Source: Streptomyces mayonensis (GTDB lineage Bacteria > Actinomycetota > Actinomycetes > Streptomycetales > Streptomycetaceae). Taken from it: 64,000 nucleotides of DNA. Below are positions 34,258 to 43,028 of this stretch, one piece after another. The first letter of the stretch is position 1. Each line of letters starts with the position of its first letter. The notes under the pieces were generated by a model. That model saw nothing but the letters and a program-made list of their open reading frames with translations, had not been told where the DNA came from and searched no databases. Position numbers and translations under genes: made by a program. The stretch is taken from the NCBI RefSeq assembly GCF_018982965.1, contig NZ_JACBYP010000001.1:124001-188000 (forward strand), read 5' to 3'.

Positions 34258-35673
34258 GTGCGCAACCGGGTCCAGGCAGCACTCCTTGCGTTCGTGGTGC
34301 TCGCCGTCGCGGCGTTCGCCGTGCCGCTGCTGGTCGTCACCGCGTCGGACCGCACGCAGGAGCTGGTGCTGGCCCGCAGCTCCGACCTCGACCGTTTCGG
34401 CTCGCTCATGGACCAGGCCGCGACGACGGGTGACACCTCCGCAGTGGTGGCCGAGGCACGCCGCTACACGCGGTTGTACGGGGAGGCGCTCGTGGTCACC
34501 GACACACGCCACCGGCCCGTCGTCGAGACCGGCGGCATGCGGGCCGCCGACCCGGCGGTGTCCCACCTGATCGATGCGGCCCTGCGCAACCAGACCGCAC
34601 ATCCGAAGGGTTCGTTGACCCCGTGGTCGCGTGGGCACCGGATGTTCGCCGAGCCCGCGGGCACCGGCACGCGGGTCTCCGGCGCCGTCGTACTGCGGGC
34701 CTCCGTGAGCACGGCGGCCGGTGACATCACGTGGCGCTGGGCCGCCGTCCTCGCCGCCGCGGCACTGGTCGCCCTCGCCTGCACCACCCTGGCACGCGCG
34801 GTCACCCGCTGGGTGGTCCGGCCGCTGCGCCTCCTCGACCGCGCCGTCGGCCAGCTTGCCGCGGGGCTGCCACCGGAGCACACTCGGGCCTCGGGACCGC
34901 CCGAACTGCGGCAGCTGGCCATCGGCTTCAATCGGATGGCGAGCACGGTCACCGCAGCCCTGGAACAGCAGCGGCGGCTCGTCGCCGACACCTCGCACCA
35001 GATGCGCAATCCCATGGCGGCGCTCAGGCTCCGCGTGGACGCCCTGCACAGCCACCTGCCGGCATCGGCGGAACGCACGTACACCGGGGTCACCACGGAA
35101 CTCGATCGCCTGGAAACGCTGCTCGACGACATGCTGGCCCTCGCGACGGCGGAACACCGCGCCGGTGAACTGACCATGGCAGGTGACGAGTTCGCGGCCT
35201 GCGACGCGGCGGCGGTCGCGGCCGACCAACACCGGCGCTGGGAGCCGGTGGCCCGCCGGGTGGGGGCACGCCTCACCCTCCGGGCTGACGCTCCGGCGAT
35301 GGCGGCCTGCACCGAGCACGAACTCGCCCAGGTCACCGATGTCCTCCTCGACAACGCCATCAAATACGCGGCCAGTGGTGGTCGGTCCGCCGAGATCACA
35401 CTCCGCTGCGCAGCCGTGGGCCCGCACGCTGTTCTCACGGTGACCGACGATGGCCCCGGTCTGGAGGCGGAGGAACTCACCCGGGCCACCGAACGGTTTT
35501 GGCGCTCGGGCAGCCAGACCGGCACGACCATCGGCACCGGCCTCGGCCTCGCAATCGCCGAACAACTCCTCGCGGGGCGCGGGGGCCGGCTGGAACTGCG
35601 CCCCGCTCGGCCGCGCGGGCTGTGTGCGCGTGCGATCCTGCCTCGGCTCGCCGAAACGGACGTGGCCCGGTGA
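34258..35673 (+). CDS. sensor histidine kinase 2
   Basis: The 471-residue protein has TM1 (about 7-28), an external domain, TM2 (about 160-182), HAMP, and a HisKA motif DTSHQMRNPMAAL (His near 247). The ATPase domain has DNAIKYA, VTDDGPGLEAEE and GTGLGLAIA. The H-box reads SHQMRNP instead of the common SHELRTP but keeps the His. The GTG follows GAGGAG. Its stop overlaps the TAXI gene start, which links kinase and binding protein in one transcript. Confidence 0.9.
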   Translation: MRNRVQAALLAFVVLAVAAFAVPLLVVTASDRTQELVLARSSDLDRFGSLMDQAATTGDTSAVVAEARRYTRLYGEALVVTDTRHRPVVETGGMRAADPAVSHLIDAALRNQTAHPKGSLTPWSRGHRMFAEPAGTGTRVSGAVVLRASVSTAAGDITWRWAAVLAAAALVALACTTLARAVTRWVVRPLRLLDRAVGQLAAGLPPEHTRASGPPELRQLAIGFNRMASTVTAALEQQRRLVADTSHQMRNPMAALRLRVDALHSHLPASAERTYTGVTTELDRLETLLDDMLALATAEHRAGELTMAGDEFAACDAAAVAADQHRRWEPVARRVGARLTLRADAPAMAACTEHELAQVTDVLLDNAIKYAASGGRSAEITLRCAAVGPHAVLTVTDDGPGLEAEELTRATERFWRSGSQTGTTIGTGLGLAIAEQLLAGRGGRLELRPARPRGLCARAILPRLAETDVAR

Positions 35674-36650
35674 ACCGCCGTACCGCACTGCGCGCTGGAT
35701 TCGGCACTGCGGCTGCCGTCGCGCTCGGAGGCGCGCTCGCGCGGGACGGCTTTGGGCAGGCCGCCGGACTCAGCGGCGTGCTCCGCCTGGCAACCGGGGA
35801 ACCGAGCGCGTTCTATGAGGCTTTCGGCCATCTCCTGGCCGATGAGCTCGCGTCGGCGAACCCTGGCCTGCGTTGCCGCGTCCGAACCACCGCGGGCAGC
35901 GTCGACAACATCGAACTGCTCCGTGCCCACCAGGCCGACCTCGCTCTCACGCTCACCGCCACTGCCCGGGACGCCGCCGACACCGACGTGTTCCCCCGGC
36001 CCGTACCGCTGCGGGCGATTGGTCGGGTCTACGAGACGTACCTCCAGTTCGCCGTGCGCGCAGACGCAGGCGTGCGAACGGTGGCCGACCTGCGCGGACA
36101 CGTAGTCTCGCTGGGCCCGCCGGGTTCCGGGGCGGCCGTGTTCGGGCAACGGCTGCTGCGCGCGGCCGGCTTGTCGTCCCGCTCCGATGTCCGAGTGCGT
36201 CATCTGCCGCTGAACGAGGGGGCGAGCGCCATGGCGGCCGGCACCGTCGACGGACTGCTCGTGGCGGGCGGCGTCCCTCTGCCTGCGCTGAAGGAACTCG
36301 ACGAGCGCCCCGGACTTCACTTTCTGCCGCTGGCCGAGCTGCTGCCTCGCCTTGGCGGTCGGGAAAGCCGCGCCGGAGCGGGTCTGGAACAGGTGTCGCT
36401 GCCGCAGGGCGCGTACCGCATGGCGGGCGGTGTCGCTACCATTGGCGTCTCCAACCTTCTGGTGTGCCGCCCCACCCTCCGTCACGATGTCGCCGAAGCG
36501 GTCACCCGTCTGCTCGTGATGCGCGCCACCTCACTCGTACCCGGCAACGCCGTCGGCGCCCAGTTCCTCGACGTCCGCAGCCTGATCGGCACGGGTGGCG
36601 TCGCACTGCACCCCGGGGCGCTTGCCGCCTACCGTGCGCTTCATGGGTGA
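35670..36650 (+). CDS. TAXI-family TRAP-type solute-binding protein 2
   Basis: The 326-residue exported protein has a twin-arginine-type signal (NRRTALRAGFG, mature from about 32) and TAXI features: LRLATGEPSAFYEAFG (about 38), TTAGSVDNIELLRAHQADLAL (abbreviated, about 68-88) and VSLGPPGSGAAVFGQRLL. Its start is a GTG inside the kinase stop (GTGA). No TRAP permease genes follow. Direct coupling to the kinase gene suggests it acts as the ligand-binding partner of that sensor. Confidence 0.85.
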   Translation: MNRRTALRAGFGTAAAVALGGALARDGFGQAAGLSGVLRLATGEPSAFYEAFGHLLADELASANPGLRCRVRTTAGSVDNIELLRAHQADLALTLTATARDAADTDVFPRPVPLRAIGRVYETYLQFAVRADAGVRTVADLRGHVVSLGPPGSGAAVFGQRLLRAAGLSSRSDVRVRHLPLNEGASAMAAGTVDGLLVAGGVPLPALKELDERPGLHFLPLAELLPRLGGRESRAGAGLEQVSLPQGAYRMAGGVATIGVSNLLVCRPTLRHDVAEAVTRLLVMRATSLVPGNAVGAQFLDVRSLIGTGGVALHPGALAAYRALHG

Positions 36651-36883
36651 CGGGCAGGGGGCCCGAGACAGAGGACCCCAGTGCGGCGTGTTCGTATGTC
36701 CCGGGCCAGCCCGCCGCTCGATGTCCGTGCTGGCGGTCGTGCGGGCTTGGCGCCTCACGGTCGACGGACAGATCGCGTCCACGTTGTAGGTCTGCTGCGC
36801 GGCATCCTGGAGCGCCGCGGGGCTCGCGAACCCAAGGCATCGGTGTGTCGCATTAGTGTTGCTGCCCCACTTATCGTTGGGGT

Positions 36884-37063
36884 GTGGCTACGGACTCGCG
36901 GAGGCGACAGTTCGATCACATGCGCGCTGACAGCGCGACGGTTCGGCCCGGAGGGCGAACCGCGCGGGTCGGCCGGGCTGTCATCGACGCGACCATTGCC
37001 GAGCTTGGCGAGGCCGGTTACCGCGAGCTGAGGATCGAGGCGGTGGTCGAGCGCGCTGGGTCA
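36884..37063 (+). pseudogene. truncated TetR-family regulator (N-terminal HTH only)
   Basis: The frame starts at a GTG and reads GRTARVGRAVIDATIAELG then RELRIEAVVERAG, the first helices of a TetR DNA-binding domain. It then loses similarity at about 37060, where the 3' end of the opposite-strand TetR gene begins. The ligand domain is absent. A deletion or rearrangement at this junction is likely. Confidence 0.55.
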
Positions 37064-37699
37064 GCTGCAGGGTTGTGCCCTCTCCGCCATGCGGGTCGCC
37101 GCGTCGTAGACCAGTCGCGCATGCAGCTCGAACAACGTCACCAGGTCGACGGTGTCACCGGTGATCTCCCGGTGTGCGAACAGGCCGTCGGCGCCGGCGA
37201 TGGCGTAGGTGGTCAGGGTCTCGGAGGCGTCGTCGGCCAGGTCGGGGAAGAGAGTCCTGACCACATCGACGGTTCTCCGGTGGGCGATCTCGCGGACCTG
37301 CAGGAACACGGTTCGGCCGCGAGGCTCGGTGGGGCGGCGTTCGAGGGCGAGCATGAGGCCGAGGCGCAGGAAGTCGGGTGAGTCGGCGAGCGCCTTCGCC
37401 ACGTTCGTGGCCATGGCGGTGACCCGCTCCAGTGGTGTCCCGGTCTCCTCTCCAGGCAGTGCGACGGCCGCGAGCCAGCTCTTGAAGCCGCGTTCGATCA
37501 CTGCCGCGATCAGGTCGTCCTTGTCCCTGAAGTGCCAATAGATCGAGCTCGCGGGTAGTCCGCACTTGGCGCTCACGGCCGCGATGGACGTGCCGTCGTA
37601 GCCGCGCTCGCCCGCGATCTCCACCGCGGCATCGAGAATGCGGCGACGGGACTCCGCGCCGTTGGCGCGTTGCTTCCGGTCCGTAAGCCCCCTGGTCAT
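37061..37699 (-). CDS. TetR-family transcriptional regulator A
   Basis: The 212-residue protein has a TetR HTH at about 17-63 (SRRRILDAAVEIAGERG, then VSAKCGLPASSIYWHFRDKDDL, abbreviated) and a C-terminal ligand domain of normal length. It faces away from the meta-cleavage operon and lies tail to tail with a truncated TetR gene. Target unknown; it may control the adjacent regulator or catabolic genes. Confidence 0.87.
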   Translation of the reverse strand: MTRGLTDRKQRANGAESRRRILDAAVEIAGERGYDGTSIAAVSAKCGLPASSIYWHFRDKDDLIAAVIERGFKSWLAAVALPGEETGTPLERVTAMATNVAKALADSPDFLRLGLMLALERRPTEPRGRTVFLQVREIAHRRTVDVVRTLFPDLADDASETLTTYAIAGADGLFAHREITGDTVDLVTLFELHARLVYDAATRMAERAQPCS

Positions 37700-37791
37700 A
37701 GCTGTGTATCTCCAGTCCGTGCAGACGGTGGGCCGACCGTGGATCGCCGCCGGGGTGGCGACAGCGCTTGCCGGTCCGGCGGGCGCTTCGG

Positions 37792-38457
37792 TCAGCGGAC
37801 CATGGTGTCGACAAGATCGAAATCCGGCAGGTCGAGCGAGCAGATCCGCTCGGCCTCGTCGGCGGGCATGCCGAACTGGAGCAGCAGGCCGCGGGCGACC
37901 CGATCCGCGGACTTGCCGTCGTCCCGGTCCGGTTGTGCGTGCAACAGTGCGCCCAGCGCCAGCGCGGCGCCCGCCGTAATCGCCAGCGCGAGGTCCAGGT
38001 CCTCCACCTCGAATCGTCGGGCGTCCACCGCGGCACGGATGTCGTTGAGGGCGCGTGGAGCCAGGCCCCGGTTGGAGTGGGCCAGCTCAAGCCCGTGATT
38101 GAGGAGGACCTTGCTCAGCTCTTGGTGGCGGCGGTGCAGGCGGCCCGTCATGCGGAAGCTCTGCGCGTACGAGACCGCGGGATCGTCGACATCGGCCGTG
38201 AGACGGTCCATGAGGGAACCCCACCACTCCAGTGCCTCCTCGACCGCGACGCGGAAGAGCTCCTCCTTGCTGTCGAAGTGGTTGTAGAAGGAACCGACTC
38301 CTATGTCGGCGAGTTCGGTGATCTCCAGGATGGGGACGTCGGTTCGTCCCTCGGCCAGCATGCGCTGGGCCGCGCACACCAGTGCCTGTCGTGTCCGTGC
38401 CCGGCGCCGGTCGATGCGCCGGGGTGCGCTCTTCTCGGCCACGGTCTTGTCGGCCAT
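37792..38457 (-). CDS. TetR-family transcriptional regulator B, divergent to the meta-cleavage operon
   Basis: The 221-residue protein has an HTH at about 20-70 with ELADIGVGSFYNHFDSKEEL and a TetR C-terminal domain. It is transcribed divergently from the VOC dioxygenase operon, with 133 nt between starts. That gap holds a palindrome and a perfect 15-bp direct repeat, so it is the likely local repressor of 38591-45174 (inference from layout). Confidence 0.88.
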   Translation of the reverse strand: MADKTVAEKSAPRRIDRRRARTRQALVCAAQRMLAEGRTDVPILEITELADIGVGSFYNHFDSKEELFRVAVEEALEWWGSLMDRLTADVDDPAVSYAQSFRMTGRLHRRHQELSKVLLNHGLELAHSNRGLAPRALNDIRAAVDARRFEVEDLDLALAITAGAALALGALLHAQPDRDDGKSADRVARGLLLQFGMPADEAERICSLDLPDFDLVDTMVR

Positions 38458-38520
38458 ATCGCGTCCTCCATCCCACCCGTACGTGCTCTGACTGCACTCT
38501 AGCCGCTGCGACTTGTTTTT

Positions 38521-38578
38521 TGAATATTTCTTCAGTTCTATTGACTGACGTCAGCTTCGTTAGTGAATATTTCTTCAG
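38521..38578. promoter_or_regulatory. direct repeat and palindrome in TetR / meta-operon divergent promoter
   Basis: TGAATATTTCTTCAG occurs at 38521-38535 and again, without change, at 38564-38578. Between them is the palindrome CTGACGTCAG (38545-38554). TTGACT at 38541-38546 may be a -35 box, with GAATAT (38565-38570) at 18-nt spacing as -10. The second repeat abuts the ribosome site AGGAGGTGG. Binding here by TetR B would block transcription. Confidence 0.55.
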
Positions 38579-38590
38579 GAGGTGGTGACC

Positions 38591-39757
38591 ATGGCTGTTC
38601 ACCCCAGCGCCGGAGCCGGTACGCACGACGGCCATCACGGCACGCACAATGACCTGCACTCCGAGCGGGGTGCCCTGGTCGGGGAGCATCCCGGCCGGGC
38701 GGCGAACCCGGTAATCAAGGTTCACGACATCGCGTGGCTGGAGTTCGTCAAGCCCGACCTGGACCGGGCCGAGGCCTTCGGCCGGGCGTTCGGCTTCGTC
38801 ACGTCGTACCGTGACGGGCGCGAACTGCATCTGCGGGGGACGCAGGCGGGGGCCCCGTGCGTGATCATCCACAAGGGGCGCAGGTCGCGGTTCCTCGGTC
38901 CGGCCTTCCGCGCCGCCGACACCCGCGATCTGCTGCGGCTCGGCGACACCCTCGGTACCCGGGTGCAGGCCCTGCCCAAGACGCTGGGCGGTTCTGTCGT
39001 GGATCTGCTCGACCCCAACGGTCTACGGGTCCGGGTCGTCGCCGACACGGATGAGCTCCCCGCCCTCTCGGCGCAGGAGCCGCTGCGCTTCAACTTCGGC
39101 GGCGAGCTCGACCGGATCAACGGCATCCAGCGGCCGCCCCGCGAGCCGGCGGGCGTCAGGCGCCTGGGGCATGTGGTTCTGCAGTCGACGACCTACATGG
39201 GGACGCTGAACTGGTACCTGGAGCACCTCGGCCTCATCGTCAGCGACTTCCTCTATTACGAGGGGCAGCGCGATCGAGGCCCGACCATGAGTTTCGTCCG
39301 CTGCGACCGGGGCGACACTCTGACCGACCACCACACCCTGGCCCTGACCCTGGGGCCGTCCAACCGCTACGTCCACTCGGCCTACGAGGTGACCGACCTC
39401 GACGTGCTGGCGGCCGGCGGCCAGTACCTGCTCGATCAGGGGTACTTCCGCTCCTGGGGCATCGGCCGACACAACCAGGGCAGCCAGATCTTCGACTACT
39501 GGCGCGACCCCGACGGCTTCCTCGTCGAGCACTTCACCGACGGTGACATGTTCGACAGCACTCTGGAGCCCGGCTGGGCGCCGATGACGGCATCCCGCCT
39601 GGCGCAGTGGGGCCCTCCCGCCACCAAGGACTTCCTGGGCATAAACCCCGGCCGGGAGTCCCTGCGCGAGCTGCGCTCGATGGTGACCGCTCTCCGTGAA
39701 GACAACGAGTTCGACCTGTCGCGCCTGCGCGGCCTGCTGAAAGTGGCTACGTCATGA
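38591..39757 (+). CDS. VOC extradiol (meta-cleavage) dioxygenase
   Basis: The 388-residue protein has a His-rich N-terminal tail (about 1-40) and two VOC domains. The iron triad is His194 (RLGHVV), His262 (YVHSAYE) and Glu313 (FLVEHFTD). It resembles dioxygenases that open trihydroxytoluene-, hydroquinone- or cumate-type catechols. The ATG at 38591 follows an ideal AGGAGGTGG; a GTG at 38582 lies inside that site. The FAH hydrolase gene overlaps its end by 4 nt and would process the ring-opened product. Confidence 0.87.
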   Translation: MAVHPSAGAGTHDGHHGTHNDLHSERGALVGEHPGRAANPVIKVHDIAWLEFVKPDLDRAEAFGRAFGFVTSYRDGRELHLRGTQAGAPCVIIHKGRRSRFLGPAFRAADTRDLLRLGDTLGTRVQALPKTLGGSVVDLLDPNGLRVRVVADTDELPALSAQEPLRFNFGGELDRINGIQRPPREPAGVRRLGHVVLQSTTYMGTLNWYLEHLGLIVSDFLYYEGQRDRGPTMSFVRCDRGDTLTDHHTLALTLGPSNRYVHSAYEVTDLDVLAAGGQYLLDQGYFRSWGIGRHNQGSQIFDYWRDPDGFLVEHFTDGDMFDSTLEPGWAPMTASRLAQWGPPATKDFLGINPGRESLRELRSMVTALREDNEFDLSRLRGLLKVATS

Positions 39758-40692
39758 GCATTTCCGTCCTGCGTACCAACGACGCATGGTGGGTGCGTAC
39801 GCCCACCGGCGCGGCGAAGATCGAAACGAGCGCCGCCACCACCGGAGAGCTCCTCGCCGACCGTGCGGCGATCGACAAGGCCGCGGCGAGCGAGGGGACG
39901 GTCCCTGTCGAGCGCCTCGGTCTCGTCTCCCCCGTCACCGCGCCGTGCCGGGTCGTCGCTCAGATGACCAACTTCCGGTCACACATCGCGGACGCCGGCA
40001 TGAACCCCGACACCGTGCCGCTGACGTTCTTCCGCAAGACGTCGGGCTCGATCTCCGGACCGTTCGACGACGTCGTCAAGCCGGCCCACGTCCAGTTCCT
40101 CGACTACGAGGTCGAGATCGGCATCGTCTTCGGCCGGTCGATGCCGGTCGGCACGAGGATCATGGCGGAGAACATCGCGGACTACGTCGCGGGCCTGGTG
40201 GTCACGAACGACGTCAGCGCCCGCGACGTGCAGCTGCCCAAGACCCAGTTCTTCGAGGCCAAGTCCTATCCGACGTTCACCCCAGTCGGACCGGAGATCG
40301 TCCTTCTCGACGCCGACGAACTCAAGCGGTTCACCGACCTCAGGCTTCGTCTCAAGGTCAACGGGGAGGTCCGTCAGGACGCCATGGTCGCCGGGGACAT
40401 GGTGTTCCAGCCGCTTGAGGCACTACAGGCCCTCACCCGCTTCCAGCGTCTCGACGCAGGCGATCTGCTCCTGACTGGTACGCCCATCGGGACCGCACTC
40501 GGCGCTCCGCCCAAGGCGGTGCAGTTCATCGCCTCGCTCCTGCCCGCTCACCTGAAGTGGAAGGCCTTCTTCAAGCGCCAGGCCGGCAACCCGCGCTATC
40601 TCCATGACGGTGACGTCATCGAGGCCGGAGTCGCCACCGACGACGGCGCCATCGACCTCGGCACCCAGCACACCGTCGTTCGGTTCACCTGA
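39754..40692 (+). CDS. fumarylacetoacetate hydrolase (FAH)-family enzyme
   Basis: The 312-residue protein has FAH-fold motifs: LDYEVEIGIVFGRSMP (about 113) with the metal Glu residues, GLVVTNDVSARDVQ (about 148) with the metal Asp, and GDLLLTGTPIGTA (about 239-251). The family hydrolyses C-C bonds of acylpyruvates or decarboxylates and isomerises meta-cleavage products. Coupled by ATGA to the dioxygenase gene, it is the probable next step on the ring-cleavage product. Confidence 0.88.
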   Translation: MSISVLRTNDAWWVRTPTGAAKIETSAATTGELLADRAAIDKAAASEGTVPVERLGLVSPVTAPCRVVAQMTNFRSHIADAGMNPDTVPLTFFRKTSGSISGPFDDVVKPAHVQFLDYEVEIGIVFGRSMPVGTRIMAENIADYVAGLVVTNDVSARDVQLPKTQFFEAKSYPTFTPVGPEIVLLDADELKRFTDLRLRLKVNGEVRQDAMVAGDMVFQPLEALQALTRFQRLDAGDLLLTGTPIGTALGAPPKAVQFIASLLPAHLKWKAFFKRQAGNPRYLHDGDVIEAGVATDDGAIDLGTQHTVVRFT

Positions 40693-40715
40693 GCGGCAGC
40701 ACCGAAGGAAACACC

Positions 40716-41117
40716 ATGTCGACGACCGCGCACACCGCACAGACCGCCCAGGGCGACCCGAGACCGCTGCGCCTGTCCCTGAGGGTCTGGGGCTGCTACA
40801 TGATGACCGTCGGGGCACTGCTCTTCCTGGTGCCGAACCAGCTCATCGGCCTGTTCGGCTTCCCCGACATCGAGGACAACTGGATCCGTGTCTTCGGAGC
40901 CCTGATCCTCAACCTCGGCCTCGTCTACTTCCCGATGGCCCGTGACCTGCCCGCGGCCTTCGTGCGCTGGTGCATCTACTCGCGCTACCTCTTCTTCTGC
41001 TTCGCCACCGTCATCGTGATCGCGGACTGGCTGCCGGCCGGACTGCTGGTCTTCGGTGCCTGGGACGCGCTCAACGCGACGTGGGCTTGGTACGGCTACC
41101 GAAAGGCTTCACTGTGA
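40716..41117 (+). CDS. small membrane protein with four TM segments
   Basis: The 133-residue protein has an Ala/Thr-rich tail (about 1-20) and four hydrophobic segments (about 23-43, 55-75, 82-102 and 104-124). No family was recognised. It lies between the FAH gene (23-nt gap) and the CoA-ligase gene (GTGA overlap). A transport or membrane-protection role is possible but not shown. Confidence 0.75.
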   Translation: MSTTAHTAQTAQGDPRPLRLSLRVWGCYMMTVGALLFLVPNQLIGLFGFPDIEDNWIRVFGALILNLGLVYFPMARDLPAAFVRWCIYSRYLFFCFATVIVIADWLPAGLLVFGAWDALNATWAWYGYRKASL

Positions 41118-43027
41118 CCGAGTTCTGGCCCGAACGGTACGACCGCCCCGAGGACCTGGCCGCGATCGAAGCGGTACCTCTGGCTGCCCGCGGCCTGCCT
41201 GCCACGACATACGACGTGCTGAGCCGCGCCGCCGGCCTTTGGCCGGAGCGCACGGCCCTCTCGGTGATGCCCGAGGCCGCGCGCTGGCGCGAGCCCGTCA
41301 CGGTGACGTTCGCCGAGCTCCACGCACACGTCAACCGTGTCGCGAACCTCTTCTACGGCCTCGGCGTCCGGCGCGAGGACGCCGTCGCACTCCTGTCCCC
41401 CAACTGCCAGGACCTGATCGTCGCGACGCTGGCGGCCGAAACCGCCGGTGTCGCGGCCCCCGTCAACGGCGCGCTCAACCCGGCCCACGTGCGGGAGCTG
41501 CTACGGCTCTCGGGCGCCCGGGTTCTGGTGGCCGCCGGCCCCGAGCTCGACGAGGCGCTGTGGGCGGCGGCCCTTGAGCTGGCGCGTGGCGGAGCGGTGC
41601 GTGCCCTGGTCGCCCTGCGGCCCACCGGAGCGGACGGCGCGGCGCCGCCGCTGCCGTCCATCGAGGGTGTCGTGGTCGGCTACCTGTCCGAAGCGGCGGA
41701 GCCGTTCCCGGGCGAGGAGTTCCTCGGGACAGCGCCCACCGCCGACGACATCGCGGCCGTCTTCCACACCGGTGGTACCACCGGACTGCCGAAACTCGCG
41801 GCGCACACCCACACCAACGAGGTCAGCGACGCCTGGATGATCGGCGCCAACACCGCGGCGGACGAGGACTCGGTCGTCTTCGCCGCGTTGCCGCTGTTTC
41901 ACGTCAACGCCCTCGTGGTCACGCTCCTCTCACCGCTGCTGAAGGGACAGCAGGTGGTGTGGGCGGGACCGCTGGGCTACCGCGACATCCCGCTGTTCAA
42001 GGACTTCTGGCGCATCGTCGAGCACTACCGCGTCGCCACGATGAGCGCCGTGCCGACCGTGTACGCGGCCCTGGCCACGTGTCCGGTCGACGGAGCCGAC
42101 ATCAGCTCGATGCGCTACCTGGTCGTCGGCGCCTCCGCGCTCCCGGAGGGCGTACGGAACAGCTTCGAGGCGGCGACCGGGATCCCGCTCCTCGAAGGGT
42201 ACGGACTGACCGAGGCGACGTGCGCCAGCGTCCGCGGCTTCCTGGACGTGCGACGGCCCGGCTCGGTCGGGCAGCGGATGCCGTACCAGCACATCAAGAT
42301 CGTCGACGTCGACGCCGTGCCCGGCGTCCTGGCCGCCGAGCTGCCGGCCGGCGAGGTCGGCACGGTCCTCATCAGCGGCCCCACCGTCTTTCCCGGCTAC
42401 GTCCAGGGCCGTGACGAGCATGGATACCACATCGACAGCCTGGGAAAGGTCGTAGACGGATGGCTCGACACCGGCGACCTGGGCTACCTCGACAAGGAGG
42501 GCTTTCTCCACCTCACCGGGCGGGCGAAAGACCTCATCATCCGCGGGGGCCACAACATGGACCCCCGGGTGATCGAGGACGCCCTGCTCACGCACCCTGC
42601 GGTCACCGGAGCACAAGCGGTGGGCCAGCCGGACCGTCGGGCGGGTGAGGTGCCGGTGGCGTACGTGACCGTCGCGGACCGCGATGTAACGGAGGACGAA
42701 CTCCGCGCCTGGGCCGCCGCACACGTCAGCGAGGCGGCAGCCGCCCCCAAAGCGGTCCGCGTCCAGGACACCCTGCCTCTCACCGCCGTGGGCAAGCCGT
42801 ACAAGCTTCCGCTCCGCGCTGATGCCACACGCCGTGTGCTGGCCGACGTCCTGCGGGACATCGACGACGTCGAGCAGGTCATCGCCGAGGCCGAATCAGG
42901 TGCGGTGACAGCCACGGTGAGGCTGCGCGCCTCGGCGTCGGCCCTCACCACCGCCGAAGTGGAACGCAGGGTGGTGGATTACACCGTGCCCTGCCGCATC
43001 GTCACAAAGCAACCAGGAGACGCCTGA
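41114..43027 (+). CDS. AMP-dependent acyl/aryl-CoA synthetase
   Basis: The 637-residue ANL-family protein has the P-loop-like FHTGGTTGLPKLAAHTH (about 217), YGLTEAT (about 361), the hinge region DTGDLGYLDKEGFLHLTGRAKD (abbreviated, about 453-475) and the late catalytic Lys in TAVGKPYKL (about 560). It activates a carboxylic acid to its CoA thioester via the acyl-AMP. A C-terminal extension of about 60 residues is unusual. In this meta-cleavage operon it may activate an aromatic or side-chain acid. The GTG start overlaps the upstream stop. Confidence 0.87.
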   Translation: MTEFWPERYDRPEDLAAIEAVPLAARGLPATTYDVLSRAAGLWPERTALSVMPEAARWREPVTVTFAELHAHVNRVANLFYGLGVRREDAVALLSPNCQDLIVATLAAETAGVAAPVNGALNPAHVRELLRLSGARVLVAAGPELDEALWAAALELARGGAVRALVALRPTGADGAAPPLPSIEGVVVGYLSEAAEPFPGEEFLGTAPTADDIAAVFHTGGTTGLPKLAAHTHTNEVSDAWMIGANTAADEDSVVFAALPLFHVNALVVTLLSPLLKGQQVVWAGPLGYRDIPLFKDFWRIVEHYRVATMSAVPTVYAALATCPVDGADISSMRYLVVGASALPEGVRNSFEAATGIPLLEGYGLTEATCASVRGFLDVRRPGSVGQRMPYQHIKIVDVDAVPGVLAAELPAGEVGTVLISGPTVFPGYVQGRDEHGYHIDSLGKVVDGWLDTGDLGYLDKEGFLHLTGRAKDLIIRGGHNMDPRVIEDALLTHPAVTGAQAVGQPDRRAGEVPVAYVTVADRDVTEDELRAWAAAHVSEAAAAPKAVRVQDTLPLTAVGKPYKLPLRADATRRVLADVLRDIDDVEQVIAEAESGAVTATVRLRASASALTTAEVERRVVDYTVPCRIVTKQPGDA

Positions 43028-43028
43028 C

